NCBI GenBank assembly: GCA_964561475.1
Contig: CAZLPU010000014.1
Span: 1 to 64,000 of the forward strand
Direction of reading: 5' to 3'
Origin: CAYUYV01 sp964561475
Lineage (GTDB): Bacteria > Pseudomonadota > Alphaproteobacteria > JAJFIK01
DNA length: 64,000 nt
Position numbers and translations under genes: made by a program. Positions 27,090-35,878 of the stretch are shown one piece after another (the first letter of the stretch is position 1; each line of letters begins with the position of its first letter). The notes beneath the pieces were generated by a model, which worked only from the letters and a program-made list of their open reading frames with translations, was not told the origin of the DNA and ran no database searches.

Positions 27090-28412
27090 TTACCTTCTGG
27101 CCGCCAGAACCGGCAGCACGGCCAGGAGGAGGAGCATCGCCGAAAGGGCGAACGGTGCGCCTGGGAAATAGACCGGGGCATCCGCGTTGGAAAATGTACT
27201 GAAAAGACCGGTCATGATCGGTGGGCTGATGATCGAGGAAAGCGCGATGAGGCTTGTCAGGCCGCCCTGGAGTTCTCCCTGGGCATCGTCCGGCACCTGA
27301 TTGGCCATGAGAGCCGATAGGGCCGGGGCCGCAATGGCCCCCAGGCCCGAGATGGTAATGACCCCATACATCATCCAGCCATGGGAAATCAGCGCATAGG
27401 CCAGATTGCCGATTCCGGTAATGATCAGTCCGATGATCACCGCCCGTACCGGACCCAGCAGGGGGATGGCTTTCCGAATGAGCCAGCCCTGAACCACCGC
27501 TGCCACGATCCCCACATAGGCCAGGGACAGGCCGATCTCCATCGGCGACCAGGAGAACTTCTCGATGGTGTAGTAGGTCCAGACCGCCGGGTAGACATTA
27601 TGGGCCACGTAATAGAGGAACGCGGCCCCGGCAAAAGCGAGGGCGGCGGGATAACCCCGCAACTGCATCAACGTGCCTGCCGGGTTGGCGCGCACCAGGG
27701 AGAAGCGCCGCCGCCGGGACAGGGGCAGGCTTTCAGGCAGCACGAGATAGCCGTAGATCACATTCAGGAACGCAAGACCCGCGGCGGCGAAAAATGGCAC
27801 GCGGGGGCCCAGTTCTCCGAGCAAGCCACCGATCACCGGCCCCAGAATGAACCCGATCCCGAAGGCCATGCCCACCAGACCGAAATTTTGCGCCCGCTTT
27901 TCCGGGGGGCTCACATCGGCGATGAAGGCGCTGGCCGTGGCGGTGGTTGCAGCGCACACCGCCGAGAGCCCCCGCCCGATGAAGAGCCAGACCAGGGTCG
28001 GCGCGAAGGCCATGATCAGATAATCCACGCCAAAGCCGAAGAGGGAGATGAGCAGCACCGGCCGCCGTCCGAACCGGTCGGAAAGATTGCCCAGCAGTGG
28101 CGCGGCCAGAAACTGGGTGCCGGCAAACAGAAGCATCAGCCAGCCGCCATAAACCGCGGCTTCGGCGAGAGAGACATGGCCGAGGCTTGAGATCAGGTCC
28201 GGCAGAACGGGGATGATGATCCCGAGACTGGTCACGTCCAAGAGCAGCGTCACGAAGATGAAAGTCAGGGCATGGGGGCTGACCGGCCCACCGGCGCCAG
28301 TGGATCCGATTCCATTTGGTGGGTCTGCGCCGACCGGGCCTTGAGCGTTGCGTGTTGACTGGGTTTGGGCATGATCCCGGTCCGGAGAGGGGCCTTTTGA
28401 TGTATTCACCAT
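27090..28412 (-). CDS. MFS exporter, TetA-like (DHA1 family)
   Basis: 440-aa major facilitator with about 12 transmembrane helices. After an unusual polar N-terminal extension of about 45 residues comes FVTLLLDVTSLGIIIPVLPDLI, the helix-1 motif of TetA(B)-type drug exporters. Motif A, GNLSDRFGRRPVLLISLFG, sits in loop 2-3, and GLSAVCAATTATASAFIADV and GFILGPVIGGLLG correspond to helices 4 and 5. It probably exports a drug or metabolite by proton antiport; the substrate is not predictable. ATG at 28412 is preceded by AGAGGGA. Confidence 0.9.
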   Translation of the reverse strand: MVNTSKGPSPDRDHAQTQSTRNAQGPVGADPPNGIGSTGAGGPVSPHALTFIFVTLLLDVTSLGIIIPVLPDLISSLGHVSLAEAAVYGGWLMLLFAGTQFLAAPLLGNLSDRFGRRPVLLISLFGFGVDYLIMAFAPTLVWLFIGRGLSAVCAATTATASAFIADVSPPEKRAQNFGLVGMAFGIGFILGPVIGGLLGELGPRVPFFAAAGLAFLNVIYGYLVLPESLPLSRRRRFSLVRANPAGTLMQLRGYPAALAFAGAAFLYYVAHNVYPAVWTYYTIEKFSWSPMEIGLSLAYVGIVAAVVQGWLIRKAIPLLGPVRAVIIGLIITGIGNLAYALISHGWMMYGVITISGLGAIAAPALSALMANQVPDDAQGELQGGLTSLIALSSIISPPIMTGLFSTFSNADAPVYFPGAPFALSAMLLLLAVLPVLAARR

Positions 28413-29639
28413 AACGTCCCTCTGCCCGGCGCATCAGTTCACGATGTGTTCCTTTGCCCCTACTCGATCACGACTGGGCAGATTTGGAAACCAGGAAAAA
28501 AACTGGCGGGGTCCGGCCCATGGATATTGGGGGTTGCCTTTTGGGCAAGTCGGGTCATTGGGAGTGCTTCTCCTGGCCGGTCGGGCCTCCATCCAGGGCG
28601 GATGGGAGTCAAAAAACATCCCTAAGGCATGGTTCCCGCAAGCATTTGGTTTGCAGGGGCAATCGGTGTGGCTCTCCGTCCTGGTGCCCCAGGGGAGGGC
28701 TCAGCAGGCGGGTCAACACCCTGAAAGGAGTTGATTTCCCGGCCCTTTCCTGCTGAATTACTGCTTGCAAAAAGCCGAACCTGAATAGACGTTAAAGCGC
28801 ACCAAGGTTCTCTAAAGCCTTCACCGCGTGAAGGATCATAAGCACTGCCGGAAGGGGTTCGGACCGGGCCTTGCCCCGTCATCCGGCAGACGGCGCAGAA
28901 TCGGCCAAGTTTTTCAGCGGGTTCTACGCTTCCGGTCAACAGGGGCATCCGTCTCTGGCCATAAATCGCTCACTCAAGGCCCGTTCGTGCACTGTTTGGA
29001 CCGGGAACTGGTGTTGGGCCGATCCCTCTCCAGCGTTTTCCCCACAAACTTTCGGTGCGGTCAGCCGGTCCGGCAGTGGCCGACATCGGATCGGGCGGAA
29101 ACACTCACCTCAAACCCGCGGGGCCTCTCCAGAGCCGGTTGTGTGCAGGTTTCTCTGTCCTGCGTCCCCTGAAGCGGGCCGCAGAAACTGGGTCAGGGGA
29201 CACGTCCACGGGAAACAGCCCCAAGAAGTGAACCACCGAGTTGAGCCGCTGTTTTGAGGAAAGGTCCCGGAAGGGCGACGGCCAGTGTGATCTGGGTCAC
29301 GGCGCTAGAAGCTGCGGGACTTTATTCGTTGAAAGACCAAAGGCTGACACTTTGGGTCGCTAAGACTTTTGGACCGGTAAAGTTGAACGAGCGGCGAAGG
29401 GGTTTTGACCCGGATCCGTTGTACTGGTCGCCGGAGGATTGAGCCGGACGATCGATTTGCCGACCGCACCGAGCACACAAGGCGTCCCAGGCGGGGCGTC
29501 CATGCGGGGCATCCCGGGCGAGGCAGCCCAGGCGGGGTGTTCCGGGCAAGGCGTTTCGGGCCGCGGTGGCCCAGGACGCGAGTTATTCAGATTCAGTACT
29601 CAAATGGGCCCGACCTGACCGGCCCAGAGGTCATCGACC
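28413..29639. other. 1.2-kb region without a recognisable gene
   Basis: Several short frames are open on both strands, but their translations are low-complexity or cysteine/arginine-rich and lack good starts. At about 29480-29580 there are imperfect GC-rich direct repeats built on GGCGGGGC / CCGGGCGAGGC-like units. No tRNA, rRNA or insertion-sequence ends were seen. It may be regulatory DNA or a decayed gene. Confidence 0.45.
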
Positions 29640-30803
29640 ATGGCATATGCGCCACCCACAAACGACATGACGGCAGCTGCGGGGCGGGACACCGCCGTAT
29701 TGCCTGCGGAAAATGGCGCAGGGCAGCAGGGTCGTAGTCCGAATGGCCGAAATACCGGTGGTCGTAACACTCCTTCCGGCACCGGCCAGTCCGGCAGATC
29801 CGCGAACGGGTCACCTTCGGCCAGAAAGTCCGGCCCCGGGAAGAAACCCAGCGCAACCGGAAATGGCGCGCAATCGACCGGCGGCAAGGCATCCGAGGTC
29901 CTTTTCGACACTTCCAATGCCGACGGGATAAAATCCCCCAACGCCGAATCCTCTGATCTTGAGACGGTCGAGCCAAAAACGCCGGGCTCGAAGGCGGAGG
30001 ATCCGAAAGGCGCGGATGTTGTAGCCAAGGGCGGTGATGACACAGCCGGGGACGCCACAGCCGGGGCCGCAACAGCCGGCGACGCGACCGTTGAGGACAC
30101 CCCGGTGAGAGACAATGATGCGCGGGGCGGCTCCTCCTCCAATGGCTCTGCCCGTTCTGCCGCCCATAAGCGCAATGCCGCAAAACGCCGGGCCGCGAAC
30201 CGCATTGCCCCTCCCAGGGACGAAAAACCGAAAAAAATCGATCCCGCGAGGCGCGCTGCGTTTTTCGCCCAGCACACAATTATGGGGATCGAACGCTTCA
30301 TCGGATTGATCCGTGACCAGGTCATCCCCGACATTCTCCGCCATGACCCGGACCTGCTGCCGGACAGCCCGGAATGCCTGGAATATGCCTCGGTGATGGG
30401 TTCCTTCGACGGGTACCGCACCCTCGTCTTCATGTGGTCCGAAAGTGCTTTCCTGGATGAGAGTGTGCGCGATCACTTAGGCCTGACCCAGGTCTATGAC
30501 GACGACGTCCTGAGCGCGAGCCGGGTGGCAGCCTGTGTCAACGGCATGTGGACGTTGAGAGTGGAAAACGCTGGGGATAGCAGCGTCGCTCCGGGTCCGG
30601 ATCAGATCACGCCCGTGATCCAGCGCACCATGATCACGCCGTTGACCCGTGCTGGTTATCTCGAACGGATCGTGGCGGACCGGTCGCCGGATAAGAAGAA
30701 CGGTGCGGAAAAAGGAAACGGCCGCGCCAAGGCGGAAGTGTTTGTGCGGGCGACGGAGAAATTCCACGACCTGATGGTCGCCGCCCATACCGGTGTCAAT
30801 TGA
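29640..30803 (+). CDS. Unknown protein with low-complexity N-terminus and folded C-terminus
   Basis: 387-aa protein, family not recognised. Residues 1 to about 190 are low-complexity (Gly, Asn, Ala, Ser, Thr, Lys rich), including a degenerate GDATAGAATAGDATV run, so probably disordered. A basic stretch AAHKRNAAKRRAANR (about residues 175-190) precedes a folded-looking helical domain of about 190 aa (FFAQHTIMGIERFIGLIRDQ onwards). The start could be ATG 29640 or ATG 29667. It lies 59 bp before the unknown acidic protein gene at 30863, on the same strand. The basic patch could bind nucleic acid or a partner; that is inference. Confidence 0.72.
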   Translation: MAYAPPTNDMTAAAGRDTAVLPAENGAGQQGRSPNGRNTGGRNTPSGTGQSGRSANGSPSARKSGPGKKPSATGNGAQSTGGKASEVLFDTSNADGIKSPNAESSDLETVEPKTPGSKAEDPKGADVVAKGGDDTAGDATAGAATAGDATVEDTPVRDNDARGGSSSNGSARSAAHKRNAAKRRAANRIAPPRDEKPKKIDPARRAAFFAQHTIMGIERFIGLIRDQVIPDILRHDPDLLPDSPECLEYASVMGSFDGYRTLVFMWSESAFLDESVRDHLGLTQVYDDDVLSASRVAACVNGMWTLRVENAGDSSVAPGPDQITPVIQRTMITPLTRAGYLERIVADRSPDKKNGAEKGNGRAKAEVFVRATEKFHDLMVAAHTGVN

Positions 30804-30862
30804 GTGGGTTTCGATTGCGGGAGTAAATCCGCCCCGTGCGTCCGGAACCAAAGGACAGGCCG

Positions 30863-32377
30863 ATGAACACGGTCTTCAAGATCGCTGACCCTTCCAAGCC
30901 ATTGCCATCCCTGGCGGATCTCCTGGCGCAGGATGCTGATGGGGACCACGCCTCCGGTGAAAGCCTCGTGACCGTGTCATGGGCGCTCCTTGGCGACCGT
31001 CTGCCCGAGCTTGAGGATGACGAAGAACCGGAAGAGTACGAGGCCATCGAGATCGCCTTTGGTGCCTGTACCATGGAAACCGGCGCCCCTGCTGAAGCCC
31101 CCCCACCGTTCGCCCCCCGCCAGTTAGGCCCGGATGCCAACCCCCTTGCGGATTGCTTCGGCGAGGCACCGACCCCCTACAGCCTCATTCTCTGGGATGT
31201 GGAAAGCACCGGCGACGGAGCATGGTCGGCGAGCCTCCAAAGCGGACTGGGGGATGGGGAAGCGGCCAGGCCCTGGCGGGAAGCCCTCGAGCTTGTGACA
31301 TCAGGCGCCCAGCCATTGGTCGACATGGTGGCGCACGCTCCGGCATCCGCGCCAACGAAGCCCGATGATGAAGACAGTGTTGCGCCCGCTGAAGAGGCTC
31401 AGGCGCCATCGGAAATTCAAGACGCCGATCATCCCATTGCCCGTGATGACTCCATTGCTCTTGATGACTCCGGCGCCAGTGAGGACGTCCTGACCGCTGA
31501 TCCGGCGGAGGATGATGCTCTGGAAGAGGATCATCACGATGACGATCATGAAAATGATGATCATCGTGCTGGCGATTATGCGGGTGGTCCGGATCAGTCT
31601 GGCGGAGGTCTGAAGGCGGACCTTGAAGATGAACCCGACGCGCAACTTCAGGACACCTCCGAAACCGAGACACCGACGGATGATCATCAGCTCGCAGAGG
31701 AAGAACAATCCCTAACCCATGCGAATGGACATGGCGCACGGGCGATGACCGGCAACCAGCTCCCGGTCCGTGTCCTGCCGTCGGACGGACCGCAAGACAC
31801 GGGATCGGAGGAGGAGCGCCGTCCGACCATCGGGGAATTGCGGGCCCAGGGGCGCAAAAAGGGCAAGGGCATGGCCCAGCGATTTGCTGCCCAAGGCATG
31901 GCGGAAATGCTGGATGATGGGGCGCAAGGCCCCTCGACCGCCCCGAAAGACAGGGATTCCTTCGCGTCCCCCCGCAGTGGCGGCTATGGCCCGGCCTCCA
32001 GATCCGCCGGTCCGGGCGAGGTTGATGTCATTCTGTCCAACATCCGCAATGACCTGCTCCTCGATGAGAACCTGCTCACCATCGAACATGATGACGAGGA
32101 AGAGGAGGGAGACCGTGCGGGCGGCAATGCCGGTGATCCGCAACCGGAGGACCTGATCGCCCGGAGTGATGCGGGATCGCACATCGAGGAAACGGAAGAC
32201 GGCAAAGAAGCCGAAATCGCTTCGCCCCTGGCCGCCCGTCTCGCCGGTATCGACCATGCAGACAGCACGCCGCTTTATTGTGCGGGCAAGAAGGACGACA
32301 AAAAGCGCCGTCTCGCCGTCGGCCGCTACATGGACCAGGTCTATGACGAGTGGCTCCAGGGTGGCCCCTCATCCTGA
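30863..32377 (+). CDS. Unknown acidic protein (504 aa)
   Basis: A highly acidic, largely disordered-looking protein with no recognised family. The N-terminal 150 residues look folded (NTVFKIADPSKPLPSLADLL; PYSLILWDVESTGDGAWSAS). A middle section is Asp/Glu/His-rich, including EEDHHDDDHENDDH (about residues 222-235), a possible metal-binding or charge-interaction tract. A conserved-looking short motif RRPTIGELRAQGRKKGKGMA is near residue 325, and the end is basic (KKDDKKRRLAVGRYMDQVYDEW). ATG at 30863 follows AAAGGACAGG. Its charge is complementary to the basic patch of the preceding gene product, so the two may interact. Confidence 0.72.
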   Translation: MNTVFKIADPSKPLPSLADLLAQDADGDHASGESLVTVSWALLGDRLPELEDDEEPEEYEAIEIAFGACTMETGAPAEAPPPFAPRQLGPDANPLADCFGEAPTPYSLILWDVESTGDGAWSASLQSGLGDGEAARPWREALELVTSGAQPLVDMVAHAPASAPTKPDDEDSVAPAEEAQAPSEIQDADHPIARDDSIALDDSGASEDVLTADPAEDDALEEDHHDDDHENDDHRAGDYAGGPDQSGGGLKADLEDEPDAQLQDTSETETPTDDHQLAEEEQSLTHANGHGARAMTGNQLPVRVLPSDGPQDTGSEEERRPTIGELRAQGRKKGKGMAQRFAAQGMAEMLDDGAQGPSTAPKDRDSFASPRSGGYGPASRSAGPGEVDVILSNIRNDLLLDENLLTIEHDDEEEEGDRAGGNAGDPQPEDLIARSDAGSHIEETEDGKEAEIASPLAARLAGIDHADSTPLYCAGKKDDKKRRLAVGRYMDQVYDEWLQGGPSS

Positions 32378-32442
32378 GACGACCGGACTGGAAAAGTCCA
32401 CGGCGCTGAAATAGGCCCGGCTCCCGGCCATGGGATCAGGCC

Positions 32443-33387
32443 TCACGAAACACCTGACTCCGGCTTCAGCGCGAAAAAGCGGAAGACCTCCAACTCGTTG
32501 GCCTGCAAGGCATTGAGCCGTGCCGTCCAGCATTCGGCCTCCTTGGCCATCGCTTGCACAAAGGCCGCGGTATCCGCAATCTGATCATGCCCTTCCTGGG
32601 CCATTTTGAGCAGGGACGCCCACCGGGTCGTGGCTTCCGTCACCATGGTGACATAGGCCGGGGTCAGGGTTTTCTTCACCCTGAGATCGAACCCGGCTTC
32701 CTGGATCGCGGCGTTGTATTCCGCCTGGGTACAAAGGGAGGCCGTGCCCCAGAACGGCGAAAAAGCCGACTGGGCAAGCGCCGCCCCGTCTGTGCCGGGA
32801 GCAATCACATAATCGGTCAACAGAAAACTGCCTCCCGGGCGCAGACTGGCATAGATCTTGGCCAGGATCGCGGCACGATCGCCGAGGAACGAGAACTCAT
32901 CCCTGGAAATGACGATATCGAATTTGCGTTCCGGCAGAACGGTGTTTCCGGGCTCGTACAACTGTGCACTGACCTTGCGCGCCAACCCCGCCATGAGGGA
33001 CTGCTCGCTTGCCAGTTCGATCAGATCCGTCCTGGCCTCATATCCGGTAATCCAGATGCCGCTTTCCCGGCAGATCTCCCGCGCGGGTCCGCCGAGACCG
33101 AGGCCCATATAGGCCATGCTCTTGTCCCGGGAAATCCCCAGCTTGGCCACGAGATCCAGAATGAATTCCGGCCCGCCGGGCCCCACATAGCCCTCTCCCC
33201 AGAGGGTTTCCGCAATGAGCACTTCAGGGGGCAGCCCCAGGTTTTTCTGAGCGAAGGACAGGTCATGCCGGTGCGTCTGGCCACTGGATGCCTGGGCCCC
33301 GGACGCACCGGTGTCGTCGGGCAGGTCAACGCCTTCCCACCAGGCCCACAGTTGCTTTTTCAGACGGCTGACATTCACCCTTCCCAT
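32443..33387 (-). CDS. SAM-dependent methyltransferase (class I)
   Basis: 314-aa protein with a Rossmann-fold methyltransferase core. Motif I is degenerate, MGLGLGGPAREIC (compare DxGxGxGGPA), followed by the acidic residue in TGYEARTDLIELA. FDIVISRDEFSFL and LRPGGSFLLTDYV are the later motifs. The arrangement resembles small-molecule methyltransferases such as phosphoethanolamine N-methyltransferases, but the substrate cannot be assigned. It stands alone, convergent with the acidic-protein gene. Confidence 0.82.
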   Translation of the reverse strand: MGRVNVSRLKKQLWAWWEGVDLPDDTGASGAQASSGQTHRHDLSFAQKNLGLPPEVLIAETLWGEGYVGPGGPEFILDLVAKLGISRDKSMAYMGLGLGGPAREICRESGIWITGYEARTDLIELASEQSLMAGLARKVSAQLYEPGNTVLPERKFDIVISRDEFSFLGDRAAILAKIYASLRPGGSFLLTDYVIAPGTDGAALAQSAFSPFWGTASLCTQAEYNAAIQEAGFDLRVKKTLTPAYVTMVTEATTRWASLLKMAQEGHDQIADTAAFVQAMAKEAECWTARLNALQANELEVFRFFALKPESGVS

Positions 33388-33518
33388 CCATCGACACAGT
33401 GTGGATCATGACGATCCGGCGCTTTACCCTCCCGTCAGGCTGGAAACAATGGGCAACCTGATGGGTGGGCAAGGCCCCGCAACCTTTCCAAAAAACCACA
33501 GTCCGGCTTAAGGGAACG

Positions 33519-34151
33519 CTAATCCTCTTGGGCGCGGTCCAGGATGGAACGGATGCGGGCGCGCAGGTGGGGAAGGATTTCCGCCTCGAACCAGGGGTTC
33601 TTCTTGAGCCAGGCATTGTTGCGCCATGAGGGGTGGGGCAGGGGCAGAAAACGCGGCCTCAGGTCCCGCCAGGCCGCGACCGTTTCCGTCAGGGTACGGG
33701 GCAGGGGAAGTGCGGCCTGCTTCAGGTGCCAGGCCTGGGCATAACGCCCGATGAGCAGGATCAATTCGAGATTGGGCAGTTCCCTGAAGATCCGGACCCG
33801 CCAGAGCGGTGCGCATTCCTTGCGCGGTGGCTTGTCCCCACCCTTGGCATCCAGTCCGGGAAAACACGACCCCATGGGGACAATCGCAATGCGGCTGGCG
33901 TCATAGAAGGTGTCCCGGTCCAGACCCAGCCAGTCCCGCAACCGGACACCGGATGGATCATGAAACGGCGTGCCTGAAGCGTGGGCCCGGGTGCCCGGCG
34001 CCTGGCTGGCGATACAGATCCGCGCCCCGCGCCCGGCCTGGATGATGGGAACCGGCTCATGGGGCAGGGGCTCGCCTTTTGGGGAATCCCGGCACACCCG
34101 GCAGGCCCGCAAGGCACCGACGAGGCTTTCAAGGCTCTCCGGCGCACTCAC
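33519..34151 (-). CDS. Uracil-DNA glycosylase superfamily protein
   Basis: 210-aa protein with the UDG fold. Motif A reads ICIASQAPGTRAHASGTPF (near residue 45), where family 4 enzymes have GExPG, and FHDPSGVRLRDWLG follows. The C-terminal motif LPHPSWRNNAWLKKNPWF carries the conserved His before PS, which in the superfamily contacts DNA near the lesion. It belongs to a widespread UDG-like group whose repair activity is not fully established, so glycosylase function is probable rather than certain. Its start overlaps the stop of the DUF3253 gene by 4 bp (34148-34151). Confidence 0.87.
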   Translation of the reverse strand: MSAPESLESLVGALRACRVCRDSPKGEPLPHEPVPIIQAGRGARICIASQAPGTRAHASGTPFHDPSGVRLRDWLGLDRDTFYDASRIAIVPMGSCFPGLDAKGGDKPPRKECAPLWRVRIFRELPNLELILLIGRYAQAWHLKQAALPLPRTLTETVAAWRDLRPRFLPLPHPSWRNNAWLKKNPWFEAEILPHLRARIRSILDRAQED

Positions 34152-34465
34152 GGCTTGTCCTCACCGTCGGTCTGCTGATCTGTGGGACCGTCCGGGGCAG
34201 GGCGGGGCAGCCCAAGTCGGATCACGCCCTTGACCTCCCGGATGTCCACGGGCTTGCCCTTGCGGAACACCTGGATCAGCCCTTCATCCGCAAGCCCGGC
34301 CGCGGTCCGGCGCACCAGGGTCATGTGGCGGCGCCAGTTTTCCGGGTCGATCCGCCGGGCCGCTTCCGAGGGGCACAAGGTCTTGCCCGCCCCCCGGGCT
34401 TGCGCCAGGTCCAGGATGGCCGCCCGGGCCGTGGCCTGGAGGTGTTCCGTATCGGGATCGCTCAC
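34148..34465 (-). CDS. DUF3253 protein
   Basis: 105-aa protein matching the DUF3253 family, with GKTLCPSEAARRIDPENWRRH and RKGKPVDIREVKGVIRLGLP. The pattern suggests a small winged-helix-like fold. It is the middle gene of a tight operon: 14 bp after the acyl-CoA dehydrogenase stop and overlapping the UDG-like gene by 4 bp. Function is unknown; coupling to a UDG homologue hints at nucleic-acid metabolism (inference). Confidence 0.85.
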   Translation of the reverse strand: MSDPDTEHLQATARAAILDLAQARGAGKTLCPSEAARRIDPENWRRHMTLVRRTAAGLADEGLIQVFRKGKPVDIREVKGVIRLGLPRPAPDGPTDQQTDGEDKP

Positions 34466-34479
34466 CGGCAGACCGCCCG

Positions 34480-35631
34480 TCAGGACTGGGCGTTTTTCAG
34501 CATGGCCCGGGCAATGACGATCTGCTGGATCTGGCTGGTGCCTTCGTAAAGGCGGAAGATCCGCACATCCCGGTAGAACCGCTCAATGCCGTAATCGGCC
34601 ACATAGCCCGCGCCGCCGAAGACCTGCACCGCCCGGTCGGCGACCCGGCCCACCATTTCCGATGCAAACAGCTTGCAGCAGGAGGCTTCCATGGAAATGG
34701 CCTCGCCCGCGTCCCGGCGTCTGGCTGCATCGAGCACCATGGTGCGGGCGGCATAGGCCTCCGCCTGGCTGTCCGCGAGCAGGGCCTGGATGAGTTGGAA
34801 GGTGCCGATGGCGGAGCCGAACTGTTTGCGCTCGGCGGCATAATTGGTCATCTCACGGATCAGGCGCTCGGCCACGCCGACGCACACGGCGGAAATATGG
34901 ATCCGCCCCCGGTCCAGCACCTGCATGGCCACCTTGAAGCCCTGGCCTTCGTCGCCGAGCAGGCAGGAGCGGGGAATGCGGCAATTGTCGAAAATCACGT
35001 CGCAGATATGGGCGCCCTGCTGCCCCATCTTCTTTTCCGGCCTCCCGATGGTCACGCCAGGGGTGTCCGTCGGCACCAGGAACGCGGAGATCCCGCCCGC
35101 ACCGTCAATGTCCGGGTTGGAGCGGGCCATGAGGGTGAGCACGCCCGCCTTGTTGGCGTTGGTGATGTAACGCTTGGTGCCGTTGATGACATATTCATTG
35201 CCGTCGGGGATGGCGGTGGTGCGCACCGAAGCCGCGTCCGAGCCCGCTTCCGGTTCGGTCAGGCAGAAACTGGCGATGGTTTCCCCGCTGGCCAGCCGGG
35301 GCAGCCAATAGTCCTTCTGGTCCTGGCGCCCGAACATGACGATCCCCTGGGAGCCGATGCCCACATTGGTTCCGATCACCGAGCGGAAGGCAGGGGAGGT
35401 CTGGCCCAGTTCGATGGCCACCAGGGCCTCTTCCTCCAGATCGAGCCCAAGACCGCCGAATTCCGGGGGGATCGACAGACCGAACAGGCCCAGTTCCCGC
35501 ATTTCCTGGACGATATCGCCGGGCACCTCGTCGTTTTCGGCCACTTGGGCCTCATTCGGCACCAGACGTTCGGCAACGAACCGGTTCACGGTGTCAATCA
35601 ACTGGGTCCGGGTTTCAAGATCGAGCGCCAT
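34480..35631 (-). CDS. Acyl-CoA dehydrogenase
   Basis: 383-aa FAD-dependent dehydrogenase introducing a 2,3-double bond into acyl-CoA thioesters. FCLTEPEAGSDAASVRTTA and YITNANKAGVL are FAD/substrate motifs; FGGAGYVADYGIERFYRDVR and LYEGTSQIQQ near the C-terminus include the catalytic Glu position of the short/medium-chain group. ATG at 35631 follows AGGAGA; the frame remains open to 35751 only through the repeat region. First gene of the operon with DUF3253 and UDG-like genes. Iterated motifs at 35685-35761 lie upstream. Confidence 0.93.
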   Translation of the reverse strand: MALDLETRTQLIDTVNRFVAERLVPNEAQVAENDEVPGDIVQEMRELGLFGLSIPPEFGGLGLDLEEEALVAIELGQTSPAFRSVIGTNVGIGSQGIVMFGRQDQKDYWLPRLASGETIASFCLTEPEAGSDAASVRTTAIPDGNEYVINGTKRYITNANKAGVLTLMARSNPDIDGAGGISAFLVPTDTPGVTIGRPEKKMGQQGAHICDVIFDNCRIPRSCLLGDEGQGFKVAMQVLDRGRIHISAVCVGVAERLIREMTNYAAERKQFGSAIGTFQLIQALLADSQAEAYAARTMVLDAARRRDAGEAISMEASCCKLFASEMVGRVADRAVQVFGGAGYVADYGIERFYRDVRIFRLYEGTSQIQQIVIARAMLKNAQS

Positions 35632-35684
35632 GGGGGGTCTCCTGTGCTGCACGGCCAATATGGGACAAGTGGTTCGGACCTGAC

Positions 35685-35761
35685 ATTTGCATCCCAATCG
35701 CGGCTCGCCTTTTGCAAATGCTTGGCGTTTGCAAATGTCTAGCATTTGCAAGTGTCGGGGC
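35685..35761. promoter_or_regulatory. Iterated TTTGCAAATG motif upstream of acyl-CoA dehydrogenase
   Basis: Three head-to-tail 17-bp units beginning TTTGCAAATG (35711 and 35728) and TTTGCAAGTG (35745), plus a partial ATTTGCAT at 35685-35692, lie 50-130 bp before the gene start. TTTGCAAA is itself palindromic. Such iterated sites suit cooperative binding of a transcription factor, for example a fatty-acid-responsive one; the protein is unknown. Confidence 0.6.
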
Positions 35762-35878
35762 CATGAGAACCATTAGTCATTGCATCAAAAGGACCATGGT
35801 CCGGGCGCTGGCGCAATGCGCCGCCCTGTCCGGCATGTATCAATGGACGTGCAACTGACCGATGAAACACCGGGCTGA

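Noticed and set aside
28444..29257. Several plus-strand frames of about 95-130 codons in the gene-poor region
   Set aside because: Overlapping frames of similar poor quality, no recognisable domain and no ribosome-binding site; none preferred.
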